Below are positions 24,563 through 34,767 of a stretch of 64,000 nucleotides of DNA, in pieces. The stretch comes from Burkholderiales bacterium. Its GTDB lineage: Bacteria; Pseudomonadota; Gammaproteobacteria; Burkholderiales; Burkholderiaceae_C. Position numbers and translations under genes: made by a program. Every line of letters begins with the position of its first letter. Position 1 is the stretch's first letter. The notes under the pieces are model-generated. The model ran no database searches. It saw only the letters and a list, made by a program, of their open reading frames with translations, and was not told the origin of the DNA. The DNA lies in NCBI GenBank assembly GCA_017307865.1, contig JAFKGE010000023.1, positions 50,533-114,532 of the forward strand, given 5' to 3'.

Positions 24563-24819
24563 GCAGTGGCAAGCGCCGTGCTTGCGCGTAAAATCCGATG
24601 CCTTGGCACCTCGGGTGCCCCACGGCAACAAGAGCGAGAAAGGCAGCGACGGGTTATGACACCGCGAACTTACCAGGCTCCCCTCATGGTTTGAGACCGT
24701 TCGCCACCCGCGGCCCGGCCTGGCCCGCAACGCCAGCCTCCCGCATCCCAAGCGCGGTCCCGGCCGCGCTTTTTTGTTGACTTTCCGGCCCTGCGCAGGG
24801 CCCCTGTTGGAGCAAGAAC
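24563..24819 (+). promoter_or_regulatory. Long thrS 5' leader with hairpins and a terminator
   Basis: 257 bp before thrS. A TAAAAT box at 24589-24594 may be the -10. Downstream lie a hairpin GGCACC-TCG-GGTGCC (24605-24619) and, only 45 bp before the thrS ATG, an intrinsic terminator. A terminator between promoter and gene suggests attenuation of thrS. The alternative is that it merely ends the upstream operon and thrS has a promoter I cannot see. Confidence 0.45.
24750..24775 (+). terminator. Intrinsic terminator (possible attenuator) in the thrS leader
   Basis: Stem AAGCGCGG (24750-24757) pairs with CCGCGCTT (24764-24771), with a six-base loop, and six T residues close the stem and follow it (24770-24775). 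Confidence 0.8.
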
Positions 24820-26727
24820 ATGGTTCAAATCACGCTGGCGGACGGCTCGAAACGCGACTTCGAGGGCCCCGTCACGGTGGCCGAGGTGGCGCAGTCGATC
24901 AGCCCCGGCCTGGCCAAGGCGGCCTTGGGCGGCAAGCTGGGCGGCAGGCTGGTGGACACCAGCTACGCGATCACCTCGGATGCGCCGCTCACCATCGTCA
25001 CGGCGCGCGACGCCGACGGGCTGGAGATGATTCGCCACTCCAGCGCCCACCTGCTGGCCTACGCCGTCAAGGAGCTGTTTCCGGACGCGCAGGTCACCAT
25101 CGGTCCGGTGATCGAGAACGGCTTTTACTACGACTTCAGCTACAAGCGCCCCTTCACGCCCGAGGACCTGGCCGCCATCGAGAAGAAGATGACCGAGCTG
25201 GCCGCCAAGGACGAGCCGGTGGTGCGCCGCGTGCTGCCGCGCGACGAGGCGGTGGCCTACTTCAAGGGCCTGGGCGAGAACTACAAGGCCGAGATCATCG
25301 CCAGCATCCCCAGCAACGAGGACGTGAGCCTGTACCGCGAAGGCGGCTTCGAGGACCTGTGCCGCGGCCCGCACGTGCCCAGCACGGGCAAGCTCAAGTA
25401 TTTCAAGCTGATGAAGGTGGCCGGCGCCTATTGGCGCGGCGACCACCGCAACGAAATGCTGCAGCGCATCTACGGCACGGCCTGGGCCACCAAGGACGAG
25501 CTGGCGCAGTACCTGCACATGCTGGAAGAGGCCGAAAAGCGCGACCACCGCAAGCTGGGGCGCGAACTGGACCTGTTCCACATCGACGAGCATTCGCCCG
25601 GCACCGTGTTCTGGCACGCCCGGGGCTGGGCCGTGTGGCAGGAGGTGGAGCAGTACATGCGCCGCGTGTACCGCGACAACGGCTACCAGGAGGTCAAGGG
25701 CCCGCAGCTGCTGGACAAGTCGCTGTGGGAAAAGACCGGCCACTGGGACAAGTACCGCGAGAACATGTTCACCACCGAGAGCGAAAAGCGCGAGTACGCG
25801 CTCAAGCCGATGAACTGCCCGGGTCACATCCTGATCTTCAAGCAGGGCGTCAAGAGCTATCGCGACCTGCCGCTGCGCTACGGCGAGTTCGGCGCCTGCC
25901 ACCGCAACGAGCCCAGCGGTGGCCTGCACGGCATCATGCGCGTGCGCGCCTTCACGCAGGACGACGGTCACATCTTCTGCACCGAGGATCAGATCCTGGC
26001 CGAGTGCACGGCCTACACCGCGCTGTTGCAGAAGGTGTATGCCGACTTCGGCTTCACCGACATCATCTACAAGGTGGCCACGCGGCCCGAGCAGCGCATC
26101 GGCGCCGACGCGGTGTGGGACAAGGCCGAGCACGCGCTGATCGAAAGCCTGAAGGCCTCGGGCTGCGACTTCGAGATTTCCCCGGGCGACGGCGCCTTCT
26201 ACGGCCCCAAGATCGAGTACACGCTCAAGGACGCCATCGGCCGTCAATGGCAGTGCGGCACCATGCAGGTGGACTTTTCCATGGCCGAGCGCCTGGGCGC
26301 CGAATACGTGGGCGAGGACGGCGCGCGCCACACCCCCGTCATGCTGCACCGAGCCATCGTCGGCAGCCTGGAGCGCTTCATCGGCATCCTGATCGAGCAG
26401 CACGCCGGCGCGCTGCCGGTGTGGCTGGCGCCGGTGCAGGTGATGGTCACCGGCATCACCGACGCGCAGGCCGATTACGTGCGCCATGTGGCGAAAACGC
26501 TGCGCGATCAAGGGCTTAGGGTGGAGACCGATCTGCGCAACGAAAAGATTACCTATAAAATACGCGAGCATTCGTTGCAAAAGCTGCCCTACATCCTGGT
26601 CGTGGGCGACAAGGAAAAGGCCGCTGGCGCCGTCGCGGTGCGTGGACGAGGTAATCTGGACCTCGGTGTGGAGCCTCTCGAAGCGTTTTCCAAACGCATC
26701 GCGCAGGACATCTCCTCTAAAGCCTGA
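24820..26727 (+). CDS. thrS: Threonyl-tRNA synthetase
   Basis: 635 residues, class II synthetase. It has an N-terminal TGS domain (1-65) and an editing domain containing [16 protein letters not shown] and the zinc-like [12 protein letters not shown]. The catalytic core follows, with [11 protein letters not shown] (zinc Cys), [22 protein letters not shown] (motif 2) and [15 protein letters not shown] (motif 3). A C-terminal anticodon-binding domain ends the protein. It heads the thrS-infC-rpmI-rplT-pheS-pheT-ihfA cluster. The last part of the gene and the gap after it are noticeably richer in A and T. Confidence 0.98.
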   Translation: MVQITLADGSKRDFEGPVTVAEVAQSISPGLAKAALGGKLGGRLVDTSYAITSDAPLTIVTARDADGLEMIRHSSAHLLAYAVKELFPDAQVTIGPVIENGFYYDFSYKRPFTPEDLAAIEKKMTELAAKDEPVVRRVLPRDEAVAYFKGLGENYKAEIIASIPSNEDVSLYREGGFEDLCRGPHVPSTGKLKYFKLMKVAGAYWRGDHRNEMLQRIYGTAWATKDELAQYLHMLEEAEKRDHRKLGRELDLFHIDEHSPGTVFWHARGWAVWQEVEQYMRRVYRDNGYQEVKGPQLLDKSLWEKTGHWDKYRENMFTTESEKREYALKPMNCPGHILIFKQGVKSYRDLPLRYGEFGACHRNEPSGGLHGIMRVRAFTQDDGHIFCTEDQILAECTAYTALLQKVYADFGFTDIIYKVATRPEQRIGADAVWDKAEHALIESLKASGCDFEISPGDGAFYGPKIEYTLKDAIGRQWQCGTMQVDFSMAERLGAEYVGEDGARHTPVMLHRAIVGSLERFIGILIEQHAGALPVWLAPVQVMVTGITDAQADYVRHVAKTLRDQGLRVETDLRNEKITYKIREHSLQKLPYILVVGDKEKAAGAVAVRGRGNLDLGVEPLEAFSKRIAQDISSKA

Positions 26728-26788
26728 TTTTCATTGAAATTGCGCTTTAGTCCGCGTCATACGGGCGGCTTTAGCTATGTTGTTCATA
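26728..26788 (-). repeat. Dispersed ~60-bp repeat, copy 7, degenerate, upstream of infC
   Basis: On the minus strand it reads CTATGAACAACATAGCTAAA, GCCGCCCG, GACGCGGACTAAAGCGCAAT and TTCAATGAAAA. It is weaker than other copies but keeps the ATAGCT and the A/T-rich end. It occupies the thrS-infC gap. Confidence 0.45.
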
Positions 26789-26813
26789 GTGTTTGACTTG
26801 AGGAACCGATACC

Positions 26814-27431
26814 ATCGCTACCAATTTTCGTGACCGCCGCCATCGTGAGGAGCGCGCGCATCGTCTGAACCGAGAAATCATGGCGCCCGAAGTGCGCCTG
26901 AACGGCCCCAACAACGAGCCCCTGGGCGTCGTGCCCATTCAAGAGGCCCTGCGCATGGCGGGCGAGTTGGACGTCGATCTGGTCGAGATCGCCGCCACCG
27001 CCGTGCCGCCTGTCTGCCGCCTGATGGACTACGGCAAGTTCAAGTACCAGGAGCAGAAGAAGGCGGCCGAGGCCAAGGCCAAGCAGACGGTCATTGAAAT
27101 CAAGGAAGTGAAGTTTCGCCCGGCCACCGATGACGGCGACTACAACATCAAGCTGCGCAACATCCGCCGCTTTCTGGCCGATGGCGACAAGGTCAAGGTC
27201 ACGCTGCGCTTTCGCGGCCGCGAGATCACGCACCAGGAGCTGGGCATGGCGCTGCTCGATCGCGTGCGCGCCGACCTGGCCGACACCATCGTGGTCGAGC
27301 AGTTCCCCAAGCTGGAAGGCCGCCAGATGATCATGATGCTGGCGCCGGCGCGCAAGAAGGTGGCCCAGGGCGCGCCCAAGGCCGCCGCCCCCGCCGGCGA
27401 AGCGACGGCGACGCCGGCTTCGGCCGGCTGA
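26814..27431 (+). CDS. infC: Translation initiation factor IF-3 (non-AUG start, ATC)
   Basis: 205 residues from an ATC start at 26814. The extended N-terminus [29 protein letters not shown] keeps the conserved IF-3 opening, which would be lost if the first ATG (26880) were used. A GAGGAA ribosome site lies 7 bases before the ATC. Rare AUU/AUC starts allow IF-3 to repress its own synthesis. The core has [34 protein letters not shown] and the C-terminal domain [14 protein letters not shown]. The C-terminus carries an Ala-rich tail. Confidence 0.95.
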   Translation: MATNFRDRRHREERAHRLNREIMAPEVRLNGPNNEPLGVVPIQEALRMAGELDVDLVEIAATAVPPVCRLMDYGKFKYQEQKKAAEAKAKQTVIEIKEVKFRPATDDGDYNIKLRNIRRFLADGDKVKVTLRFRGREITHQELGMALLDRVRADLADTIVVEQFPKLEGRQMIMMLAPARKKVAQGAPKAAAPAGEATATPASAG

Positions 27432-27449
27432 CGCGGATGTGAGGAATTT

Positions 27450-27490
27450 GCCGGGCTTGCCCGGCGAACGGGCAGATTGCAAGGTCTGCC
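27450..27490 (+). promoter_or_regulatory. Two hairpins in the infC-rpmI leader
   Basis: GCCGGGC-TT-GCCCGGC (27450-27465) is followed by GGCAGA...TCTGCC (27471-27490), within the 140-bp gap before rpmI. In other bacteria L20 binds structured RNA near this point to repress rpmI-rplT. Whether that applies here cannot be told from these hairpins alone. Confidence 0.4.
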
Positions 27491-27571
27491 GCAAGAAGTG
27501 GCTCGGGGCCATTCAAGGGTGCAACGGTGTTGCACACGCCTCGCGAGCACAAGCAAAAAGGAGCATGTCAC

Positions 27572-27775
27572 ATGCCCAAAATGAAGACCAAGAGCAGCGC
27601 GAAAAAGCGTTTTCGCGTTCGTCCCGGTGGCACCGTCAAGCGCGGTCAAGCCTTCAAGCGTCACATCCTGACCAAGAAGACCACCAAGAACAAGCGCCAC
27701 CTGCGCGGTGCGGTGAATGTGCATGAGACCAACATGGGTCACATGGCGCAGATGCTGCCCTTTGCCGGCCTTTGA
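27572..27775 (+). CDS. rpmI: Ribosomal protein bL35
   Basis: 67 residues, highly basic large-subunit protein. [20 protein letters not shown] and [18 protein letters not shown] are standard bL35 sequences. AAGGAG lies seven bases before the ATG at 27572, which decides against an upstream in-frame start. It lies 27 bp before rplT. Confidence 0.98.
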   Translation: MPKMKTKSSAKKRFRVRPGGTVKRGQAFKRHILTKKTTKNKRHLRGAVNVHETNMGHMAQMLPFAGL

Positions 27776-27802
27776 TCAACCGACGAACCAGGAGAAAACG
27801 AC

Positions 27803-28159
27803 ATGCCTCGCGTCAAACGTGGTGTAACCGCCCGTGCTCGTCACAAGAAGGTGCTGGCCCTGGCCAAGGGTTTCCGTGGCCGCCGCAAGAACGTCTTCCG
27901 CGTCGCCAAGCAGGCGGTGATGAAGGCGGGCCAATATGCCTACCGTGACCGCCGCAACAAGAAGCGCGACTTCCGTCGCCTGTGGATCGCCCGCATCAAC
28001 GCCGCCGCGCGTGAATGCGGCATCACCTACAGCCAGTTCATCAACGGCATGAACAAGGCCGGCATCGAGCTCGACCGCAAGGTCCTGGCCGATCTGGCCG
28101 TGCACGACAAGGCCGCGTTTGCCGGCATCGTCGAGCAGGCCAAGGCCAAGCTGGCTTGA
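27803..28159 (+). CDS. rplT: Ribosomal protein bL20
   Basis: 118 residues, the normal length. [40 protein letters not shown] and [18 protein letters not shown] are typical of bL20, an early assembly protein of the 50S subunit that also represses its own operon in some bacteria. AGGAGA precedes the ATG. Confidence 0.98.
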   Translation: MPRVKRGVTARARHKKVLALAKGFRGRRKNVFRVAKQAVMKAGQYAYRDRRNKKRDFRRLWIARINAAARECGITYSQFINGMNKAGIELDRKVLADLAVHDKAAFAGIVEQAKAKLA

Positions 28160-28177
28160 CGCCAGCGCCACCGCGCA

Positions 28178-28240
28178 CAACTATAAAATCAATAGCTGGC
28201 TGCGCAGGTGGTTCAAGGGGTTGAGGCCGATTTGGCTTCA
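28178..28240 (+). repeat. Dispersed ~60-bp repeat, copy 8, rplT-pheS gap
   Basis: Reads CTATAAAATCAATAGCTGGC, TGCGCAGGTGGTTCAAGGGG and TTGAGGCCGATTTGGCTTCA. It fills half of the 119-bp gap between rplT and pheS. Confidence 0.75.
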
Positions 28241-28278
28241 ATCCCTTTTTCATTTCGGATTTTTGAGCGCTGAACCCC

Positions 28279-29349
28279 ATGAATGCTTTCGCCGACTCCA
28301 GCGATCTGGCCGCCCTGGTGCAGGACGCCAGCGCGCGCTTCGAGCAGGCCGGCACGCCCGCCGACCTGGAAAACGCCAAGGCGCAGTTTCTGGGCAAGGC
28401 CGGCCGCGTGACCGAGCTGATGAAGGGCCTGGGCCAACTCGCCATCGACGAGAAGAAGTCGCGCGGCGCCGCCATCAACCAGGCCAAGCAGGCCATCGAG
28501 GCCGCGCTGGGCGCGCGCCGCCAGGCGCTGCAGGACGCCGAGCTGGCGCGCCAGCTGCAGGCCGAGGCGCTGGACGTGACGCTGCCCGGCCGCGAGCGCG
28601 GCATGGGCGGCCTGCACCCCATCTCGCGCGCCTGGGAGCGCATCGAGCAGGTGTTTGCCAGCATGGGCTTCGACATTGCCGACGGCCCCGAGATCGAAAG
28701 CGACTGGTTCAACTTCACGGCGCTGAACAACCCGCCCAACCACCCGGCGCGCTCGATGCAGGACACCTTCTACGTGGACCTGAACGGCGAAGACGGCCAG
28801 CCCTTTTGCCTGCGCACCCACACCAGCCCGATGCAGATCCGCTACGCCACGGCGCATGCCAAGCGGCACGCGGCACAACTGGCGCGCGGCGAGATGAGCG
28901 AGATCCGCGTGATCGCGCCCGGGCGCACCTACCGCGTGGACAACGACGCCACGCACTCGCCCATGTTCCACCAGGTCGAGGGCCTGTGGCTGGGCGAGAA
29001 CGTGAGCTTCAAGGACCTGAAGGTCACCTACCTCAACTTCTGCAAGGCCTTCTTCGAGACCGACGAGCTGATCCTGCGCTTTCGCCCCAGCTACTTTCCC
29101 TTTACCGAGCCGAGCGCCGAGATCGACATCCAGTTCTCCAGCGGCCCGCTGGCCGGCAAGTGGCTGGAGGTGTCGGGCTCGGGCCAGGTGCACCCGCAGG
29201 TGGTGCGCAACATGGGGCTGGACCCCGAGCGCTTCATCGGCTTTGCCTTCGGCTCGGGCATCGACCGCCTGGCCATGCTGCGCTACGGCGTAAACGACCT
29301 GCGCCTGTTTTTCGAAGGCGACACCCGTTTCCTGAGCCAGTTCCGCTGA
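28279..29349 (+). CDS. pheS: Phenylalanyl-tRNA synthetase alpha subunit
   Basis: 356 residues, catalytic subunit of the class II (alpha-beta)2 enzyme. An N-terminal coiled coil (1-90) precedes [41 protein letters not shown] (motif 2 region) and [37 protein letters not shown] forms motif 3. It is 12 bp upstream of pheT. A dispersed repeat lies in the gap before it. Confidence 0.98.
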   Translation: MNAFADSSDLAALVQDASARFEQAGTPADLENAKAQFLGKAGRVTELMKGLGQLAIDEKKSRGAAINQAKQAIEAALGARRQALQDAELARQLQAEALDVTLPGRERGMGGLHPISRAWERIEQVFASMGFDIADGPEIESDWFNFTALNNPPNHPARSMQDTFYVDLNGEDGQPFCLRTHTSPMQIRYATAHAKRHAAQLARGEMSEIRVIAPGRTYRVDNDATHSPMFHQVEGLWLGENVSFKDLKVTYLNFCKAFFETDELILRFRPSYFPFTEPSAEIDIQFSSGPLAGKWLEVSGSGQVHPQVVRNMGLDPERFIGFAFGSGIDRLAMLRYGVNDLRLFFEGDTRFLSQFR

Positions 29350-29361
29350 TCGAGGTTTTTC

Positions 29362-31800
29362 ATGCAGTTTCCCGAATCCTGGTTGCGCAGCTTCTGCAAC
29401 CCGCCGCTGTCCACGCAAGCGCTGGCCGACACCCTGACCATGGGCGGCTTCGAGGTCGAGTCGCTGCGCCCGGTCGCGCCCCCGTTCACCCGCATCGTGG
29501 TGGGCGAGATCAGGCAGGCGCAGCAACACCCCAACGCCGATCGCCTGCGCGTGTGCCAGGTCGACGCGGGGCAGGGCGCGCTGCTGAACATCGTGTGCGG
29601 CGCGCCCAACGCCCGCGTCGGCATCAAGGTGCCGTGCGCGCTGGTGGGCGCCGAGCTGCCGCCGGGCGAAGACGGCAAACCCTTCGTCATCAAGGTCGGC
29701 AAGCTGCGCGGGGTGGAAAGCCAGGGCATGCTGTGCTCGGCGCGCGAGCTGGGCCTGTCCGACGACCACGGTGGCCTGCTCGAGCTGGCGGCGGGCCTGC
29801 CCGTGGGCCAGGACCTGCGCGCCGCGCTCCAACTCGACGACACCGTGTTCGAGCTCAAGCTCACGCCCAACCTGGGCCACGCGCTCAGCGTCTACGGCGT
29901 GGCGCGTGAGCTGTCGGCGCTGACCGGCGCGCCCCTGCAAACGCCGGCGATCGCGCCGGTGCCTGCCAGCATGGCCGAGCTGCTGCCCGTCACCGTCAGC
30001 GCGCCCGATCTGTGCGGGCGCTTTTCGGGCCGCGTGATCCGCCACGTCGACACCCGCGCCGCCACCCCGGCGTGGATGGTCGATCGCCTGGCGCGCTGCG
30101 GCCAGCGCAGCGTGACGGCGCTGGTGGACATCTCCAACTACGTGATGTTCGAGTACGGCCGGCCCTCGCACATTTTCGATCTGGACAAGATTCACGGCGG
30201 GCTCGACGTGCGCTGGGGCCGCAAGGGTGAACAACTCAAGCTGCTGAATGGCAACACCGTCGAGCTGGATGAAAGCGTGGGCGTGATTGCCGATGCGCAC
30301 GCCGTCGAGTCGCTGGCCGGCATCATGGGCGGCGACGCCACGGCGGTGTCGGACGACACCCAGAGCATCTACGTCGAGGCCGCCTTTTGGTGGCCCGACG
30401 CCGTGGCCGGCCGCTCGCGCCGCTACAACTTCGCCACCGACGCCGGCCACCGCTTCGAGCGCGGCGTCGACCCGTCGCTCACGGTGGCGCACATCGAGCG
30501 CATCACGCAACTGATCATCGACATCTGCGGCACGCCGCAAACGCAGTGCGGTCCCGTCGACGACCAGCAGCCCAAACTGCCCGCGCCGGCGCCGGTCACG
30601 CTGCGCGTGGCGCGCGCCGCCAAGGTGATCGGCATGCCGCTCACGCAGGCGCAGTGCGCGGACGTCATGCGCCGCCTGGGCCTCGCCTTTGTCGAAGGCG
30701 AGGGCACGGTGACCGTGGCGCCGCCCGCGTACCGGTTCGACCTGCGCATCGAGGAAGACCTGATCGAGGAGGTGGCGCGCATCATCGGCTACCAGCAGCT
30801 GCCCGAGACCGCGCCGCTGGCGCCCATCGTTCCGCGCACGCGCTCGGAGTCGCGCCGCAGCGCCTTCGACGTGCGCCATGCGCTGGCCGACCTGGGCTAT
30901 CTCGAAACCATCAATTTCAGCTTCGTCGACGAAGCCTGGGAGCGCGATCTGGCGGGCAATGCCGACCCGGTGCGCCTGCTCAACCCCATCGCCAGCCAGA
31001 TGAACGTGATGCGCTCGTCGCTGCTGGGCTCGCTGCTGGATGTGCTCAAGCACAACGTCGACCGCCGCGCCAGCCGCCTGCGCGTGTTCGAGGTCGGGCG
31101 CGTGTTTTTGCGCGACGCCTCGGTGGCCACCACCGACCACAGCGTGCGCGGCGTGAACCAGCCGCTGCGCGTGGCGGGCCTGATCCACGGGCCGGCCCAG
31201 CGCCAGGGTTGGGGCGGCGTCGAGCGGCCGGCCGACTTCTACGACGCCAAGGGCGACGTGCAGGCGCTGCTGGCGTCGCGGCCGACCCGCTTCGAGCGCG
31301 CCGAGCACCCGGCCCTGCACCCCGGCCGCTGCGCCAGTGTGGCGGTGGACGGGCAGCTCATCGGCCACGTGGGCGAACTGCATCCGCGCTGGCGCCAGGC
31401 CTGGGGCCTGTCGCATGCTCCGGTGCTGTTCGAGCTGGACCTGCAGGCCGTGCTGCAGCGCCCCATGCCCACGCTGGCGGCGCTGCCGCGCCAATTGCCG
31501 GTCGAGCGCGACCTCGCCGTGGTCGTCGCCGAAGGCGTGACGCACGAGCAGTTGCAGCGGTGCGTGCGCGGCGCCGCCGTGGGCGCGCGCCTGCTGGACG
31601 TCACCCTGTTCGACATCTACCGGCCCAAGCCCGGCGCCGAGGCCGCGGCGGGCATGGCCGCGGGCGAAAAGAGCATGGCCTTGCGCCTGGTGCTGGACGA
31701 CGCCGAAGGCCAGAGCCTGACCGACGAACGCATCGACGCGGCGGTCGGCGCCGTGCTGGCCGCGCTGCAGGCGCAACTGGGCGCGCGCCTGCGGGCCTGA
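29362..31800 (+). CDS. pheT: Phenylalanyl-tRNA synthetase beta subunit
   Basis: 812 residues. Domain order is as usual. A tRNA-binding OB domain (about 39-150) starts [24 protein letters not shown]. The B3/B4 domain includes [21 protein letters not shown]. The B5 pair and the catalytic-like core contain [16 protein letters not shown], and a C-terminal ferredoxin-fold anticodon-binding domain ends the protein. It pairs with pheS and is followed 19 bp later by ihfA. Confidence 0.98.
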   Translation: MQFPESWLRSFCNPPLSTQALADTLTMGGFEVESLRPVAPPFTRIVVGEIRQAQQHPNADRLRVCQVDAGQGALLNIVCGAPNARVGIKVPCALVGAELPPGEDGKPFVIKVGKLRGVESQGMLCSARELGLSDDHGGLLELAAGLPVGQDLRAALQLDDTVFELKLTPNLGHALSVYGVARELSALTGAPLQTPAIAPVPASMAELLPVTVSAPDLCGRFSGRVIRHVDTRAATPAWMVDRLARCGQRSVTALVDISNYVMFEYGRPSHIFDLDKIHGGLDVRWGRKGEQLKLLNGNTVELDESVGVIADAHAVESLAGIMGGDATAVSDDTQSIYVEAAFWWPDAVAGRSRRYNFATDAGHRFERGVDPSLTVAHIERITQLIIDICGTPQTQCGPVDDQQPKLPAPAPVTLRVARAAKVIGMPLTQAQCADVMRRLGLAFVEGEGTVTVAPPAYRFDLRIEEDLIEEVARIIGYQQLPETAPLAPIVPRTRSESRRSAFDVRHALADLGYLETINFSFVDEAWERDLAGNADPVRLLNPIASQMNVMRSSLLGSLLDVLKHNVDRRASRLRVFEVGRVFLRDASVATTDHSVRGVNQPLRVAGLIHGPAQRQGWGGVERPADFYDAKGDVQALLASRPTRFERAEHPALHPGRCASVAVDGQLIGHVGELHPRWRQAWGLSHAPVLFELDLQAVLQRPMPTLAALPRQLPVERDLAVVVAEGVTHEQLQRCVRGAAVGARLLDVTLFDIYRPKPGAEAAAGMAAGEKSMALRLVLDDAEGQSLTDERIDAAVGAVLAALQAQLGARLRA

Positions 31801-31819
31801 GCGAAGGAGGAAGCAGCCT

Positions 31820-32182
31820 ATGTCCGCGGACCGATCCCCCGTCGCCACGCTGGCGGTCGACAGCCTCGAAACCTCGGCCTTGACCAAGGCCCAACTGGCG
31901 GAGTTGCTGTTCGAGCAGATCGGCCTGAACAAGCGCGAAGCCAAGGACATGGTGGATGCCTTCTTCGAGCTGATCAGCCAGTCGCTGGTGCGCGGCGAAG
32001 AGGTCAAGCTCTCGGGCTTCGGCAACTTCCAGTTGCGCATCAAGGCGCCGCGCCCCGGCCGCAACCCGCGCACGGGCGAGCTCATTCCCATCGAGGCGCG
32101 CCAGGTCGTCACCTTTCACGCCAGCCAGAAGCTCAAGGACCAGGTGCAGGGCACGGCCGGCACCGACGGGGACGTCGACTGA
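31820..32182 (+). CDS. ihfA: Integration host factor alpha subunit
   Basis: 120 residues. The core [42 protein letters not shown] and the DNA-intercalating arm with [10 protein letters not shown] are typical of IhfA. IHF bends DNA at specific sites. A 20-residue N-terminal extension and a short acidic tail are slightly longer than in E. coli. GAAGGAGG precedes the ATG. The pheT-ihfA order is ancient and widespread. Confidence 0.97.
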   Translation: MSADRSPVATLAVDSLETSALTKAQLAELLFEQIGLNKREAKDMVDAFFELISQSLVRGEEVKLSGFGNFQLRIKAPRPGRNPRTGELIPIEARQVVTFHASQKLKDQVQGTAGTDGDVD

Positions 32183-32302
32183 AGGCAGCAGATCGGGGCG
32201 CGCGCAACCCATCGTTCACGCTGACCCCGCCGAGCCGCTTGCCGAACGCGCCCGAGCACGGCAACATGCAAGACCTGTCCACTGTCTGCGCTGCGCACTG
32301 TC

Positions 32303-32746
32303 ATGGCCGCGATGCAACCGATCCTGCCGCCGATTCCCGCCAAACGCTACTTCACCATCGGTGAGGTCGGCGAGCTGTGCGCCGTCAAGCCGCACGTGCT
32401 GCGCTATTGGGAGCAGGAGTTCACCCAGCTGCGCCCCATGAAGCGCCAGGGCAACCGGCGCTACTACCAGCACCACGAGGTGCTGATGATCCGCCGCATC
32501 CGCGAACTGCTGTACGAACAGGGCTTTTCCATCCACGGCGCGCGCCTCAAGCTGGCGCAAGGGCCCCAGCACGGCCACAACCTGGAGCTTGCCGATGACG
32601 GCGCTGGCAGTGCGGCGTCGGGCGAAGGCGTGGAGGCTCGTCATGAAGGCCATGGCCTAACTACCCTCTCCGCGTCGGCCGACTGCCTGGCCGCCGTTGC
32701 GGCGGAGCTGCGCGAGATCCGCCGCTTGCTGACCGTCGATTTTTGA
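32303..32746 (+). CDS. MerR-family transcriptional regulator
   Basis: 147 residues. The winged helix is PAKRYFTIGEVGELCAVKPHVLRYWEQEFTQLRPMK, NRRYYQHHEVLMIRRIRELLYEQGFSIHGARLKL, matching the MerR-like gene commonly found after ihfA in beta- and gammaproteobacteria. There are no C-terminal metal-binding cysteines, and the tail (LADDGAGSAASGEG...) is low-complexity, so no effector is suggested. The start could equally be 32312 (MQPILPP). Confidence 0.9.
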   Translation: MAAMQPILPPIPAKRYFTIGEVGELCAVKPHVLRYWEQEFTQLRPMKRQGNRRYYQHHEVLMIRRIRELLYEQGFSIHGARLKLAQGPQHGHNLELADDGAGSAASGEGVEARHEGHGLTTLSASADCLAAVAAELREIRRLLTVDF

Positions 32747-32871
32747 TCGGCCTGCGAGCGGGGCCGGAGCGCCTCGGTGGCGATGAGCCAGGCCTCGCGC
32801 CCGCCCAGCGTGTTGCCCTGCGCGGCAAAGGGGCCTGGCAAAGGCTCACTGAGTGATTGGGAGAGGGTGGC
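32747..32871. other. Short gap between convergent genes with a possible coding remnant
   Basis: On the minus strand 32841-32745 reads PFAAQGNTLGGREAWLIATE followed by ALRPRSQAD, which has the feel of real protein sequence. No start or complete frame supports a gene. I do not recognise a family. There is no clear terminator and no tRNA, although tRNA-Pro often follows merR in related genomes. Confidence 0.2.
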
Positions 32872-34767
32872 TCAGCGTTGCGGCAAAGCAAAACCCGCTA
32901 TGAAATCGCCCAGCGTCTCGGTGGCCGTCAGCGGCAGCACGTGGGCCACGTACTGGTCGGGGCGCACCAGCACCATGGCGCCCTGGCGGTCGATGCCGCG
33001 CACGTCGAAGATGTCGTCGCCCGGCGTGGTGGCGTACACGCCCTCGTAGTCGATCAGCCCGTGCGCGCCGATGCGCGGCAGGAAGACGGCGGGCACCTGG
33101 CCCAGGTCGACCGCGGTGTGCTCCTGCTGGTAGACCACCTTGAGTTCGAACCAGGCGTTGGCGTCCAGCCCTGCCGGGGTGAAGCCATGCACCGGCGATT
33201 GCTGCGACTGGGCCAGCCAGTCGGCCAGCGCCTTGACGGCCGAGTCGGCGCCGGCGGGGGCCTTGTCGGCAAACACGTAAAGGCGCCAGCGGCCGTCGGC
33301 GCGCGCCTCGTGGCCGATCTGCAGCGCCGCGCCGTCGGCCACGCGCGTGGCGCGGGCCGAGCGAAAGCGCTTGCCGATGGGGTAGCCCGCGGCCAGCGCC
33401 TGGTGCTGCGCCGGGCCGGTAATCATCGAGGGCTGGTACTGCGTCATGAAGCCCTGGGCGAACTCGGTGATCTGCAGGTAGCCCTGTTCCAACTCGCTGG
33501 CGTCCTGCGTCTCGCCCGGCGGCTTGGCCATGATGGAGGCCCAGCGCTTGTCGAAGGCGATGATGTCCTCGCCAATGCGCTGGCGCTCGGCCGAATAGGT
33601 GGACAGCAGGCGCGCCGGGCTGCGGCCCTGCAGCACGTGGGCCAGCTTCCAGCCCAGGTTGAAGCCGTCCTGCATGGACACGTTCATGCCCTGGCCGGCC
33701 TTGGCGCTGTGCGTGTGGCTGGCGTCGCCGGCGATGAACACGCGTGGCGCCCGCTGGCCCGCGTGCTCGGCCAGCACGTCATCGAAGCGGTCGCACACGC
33801 GGTGGCCTACCTCGTACACGCTGTACCAGGCCACCTCGCGCACGTCCAGCGTGTAGGGGTGCATGATCTTCTGCGCGCGGGCGATGGTTTGCTCCACGGT
33901 GGTCTGGCGCACCGTGGCGCGCGCGTTGGGGTCGACGTCGCCCAGGTCGACGTAAAAGCGCACCATGTGCCCCCCTTCGCGCGGGATCAGCAGGATGCTG
34001 CCGTCGTGGCTGGACTGGATGGCGCACTTGACGCGGATGTCTGGAAAGTCGGTCACGGCCAGCACGTCCATCACGCCCCAGGCGTGGTTGGAGGTGTCGC
34101 CCGAGGGCGTGCAGCCGATGGCCCCGCGCACGCGGCTGTGCGCGCCGTCGGCGCCCACCACGTAGCGTGCGCGCACGCGGCGGGTCTGGCCCTTGTTGGG
34201 GCCGTCGCCGTGCACCAGCGTGACGCTGACCGGGTAGTCGCCCGCGTCCGCCGCCACCTGCAGGTCCTGGAACTCCAGGCCCCAGTCCGGCGTCATGCGC
34301 GTGGGGGCGTTGGCCATGGCCTCGGCAAAGTAGTCCAGCACGCGCGCCTGGTTGACGGTGATGTGCGGAAACTCGCTGACGCCGTTGGGGTCTTCCAGCA
34401 CGCGCGAGGTGCGCACGATGCGCGCGGGCACCTGTGGGTCGGGCTTCCAGAACGCGGTCTCGACGATCAGGCAGCCTTCGGCCACGATGCGGTCGGCAAA
34501 GCCGAAGGCCTGGAAGGTCTCGACGCTGCGCGGCTGGATGCCGTCGGCCTGGCCCACCTCCAGCCGGCCCGAGCGCCGCTCGACGATGCGGGTGTCGATG
34601 TCCGGAAACTGCGCCAGCTGGGCGGCGGCCAGCATGCCCGCCGGCCCGGCGCCGACGATCAGGACGTCGACCTGCTCGGGCAGGTCGGTGGGGCGGTCGA
34701 TGCCGACGCCGGCCGCCGGCTGGATGCGCGGGTCGCCGGACACATAGCCTTGGTGATGGAACTTCAC
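32872..34767 (-). CDS. FAD-dependent aromatic hydroxylase, 3-hydroxybenzoate 4-monooxygenase (MobA)-like
   Basis: 631 residues. Motifs are [20 protein letters not shown] (FAD dinucleotide fold), VGADGAHSRVR and FIAGDASHTHSAKAGQGMN. The C-terminal third is the thioredoxin-like domain of phenol-hydroxylase-type enzymes. Overall sequence, including the opening FHHQGYVSGDPRI and the middle VMDVLAVTDFPDIR, resembles MobA of Comamonas, which converts 3-hydroxybenzoate to protocatechuate. That product would feed the adjacent 4,5-cleavage genes. The start is GTG at 34767, overlapping the livF stop (GTGA). Confidence 0.82.
   Translation of the reverse strand: MKFHHQGYVSGDPRIQPAAGVGIDRPTDLPEQVDVLIVGAGPAGMLAAAQLAQFPDIDTRIVERRSGRLEVGQADGIQPRSVETFQAFGFADRIVAEGCLIVETAFWKPDPQVPARIVRTSRVLEDPNGVSEFPHITVNQARVLDYFAEAMANAPTRMTPDWGLEFQDLQVAADAGDYPVSVTLVHGDGPNKGQTRRVRARYVVGADGAHSRVRGAIGCTPSGDTSNHAWGVMDVLAVTDFPDIRVKCAIQSSHDGSILLIPREGGHMVRFYVDLGDVDPNARATVRQTTVEQTIARAQKIMHPYTLDVREVAWYSVYEVGHRVCDRFDDVLAEHAGQRAPRVFIAGDASHTHSAKAGQGMNVSMQDGFNLGWKLAHVLQGRSPARLLSTYSAERQRIGEDIIAFDKRWASIMAKPPGETQDASELEQGYLQITEFAQGFMTQYQPSMITGPAQHQALAAGYPIGKRFRSARATRVADGAALQIGHEARADGRWRLYVFADKAPAGADSAVKALADWLAQSQQSPVHGFTPAGLDANAWFELKVVYQQEHTAVDLGQVPAVFLPRIGAHGLIDYEGVYATTPGDDIFDVRGIDRQGAMVLVRPDQYVAHVLPLTATETLGDFIAGFALPQR

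Noticed and set aside
24563..24750. A tRNA gene upstream of thrS, as in some relatives
   Set aside because: No cloverleaf, no GGTTCAA T-loop and no CCA-adjacent stem could be formed.
24598..24780. A 60-codon frame in the thrS leader as a threonine leader peptide
   Set aside because: Six Thr codons in 60, not clustered before the terminator, no ribosome site. The frame reads through the terminator.
28213..32112. A ~1300-codon minus-strand open frame opposite pheS, pheT and ihfA
   Set aside because: Antisense shadow of conserved translation genes with no recognisable domain and no ribosome site.
32747..32871. tRNA-Pro after merR
   Set aside because: No TGG anticodon loop or T-arm sequence in this short gap.
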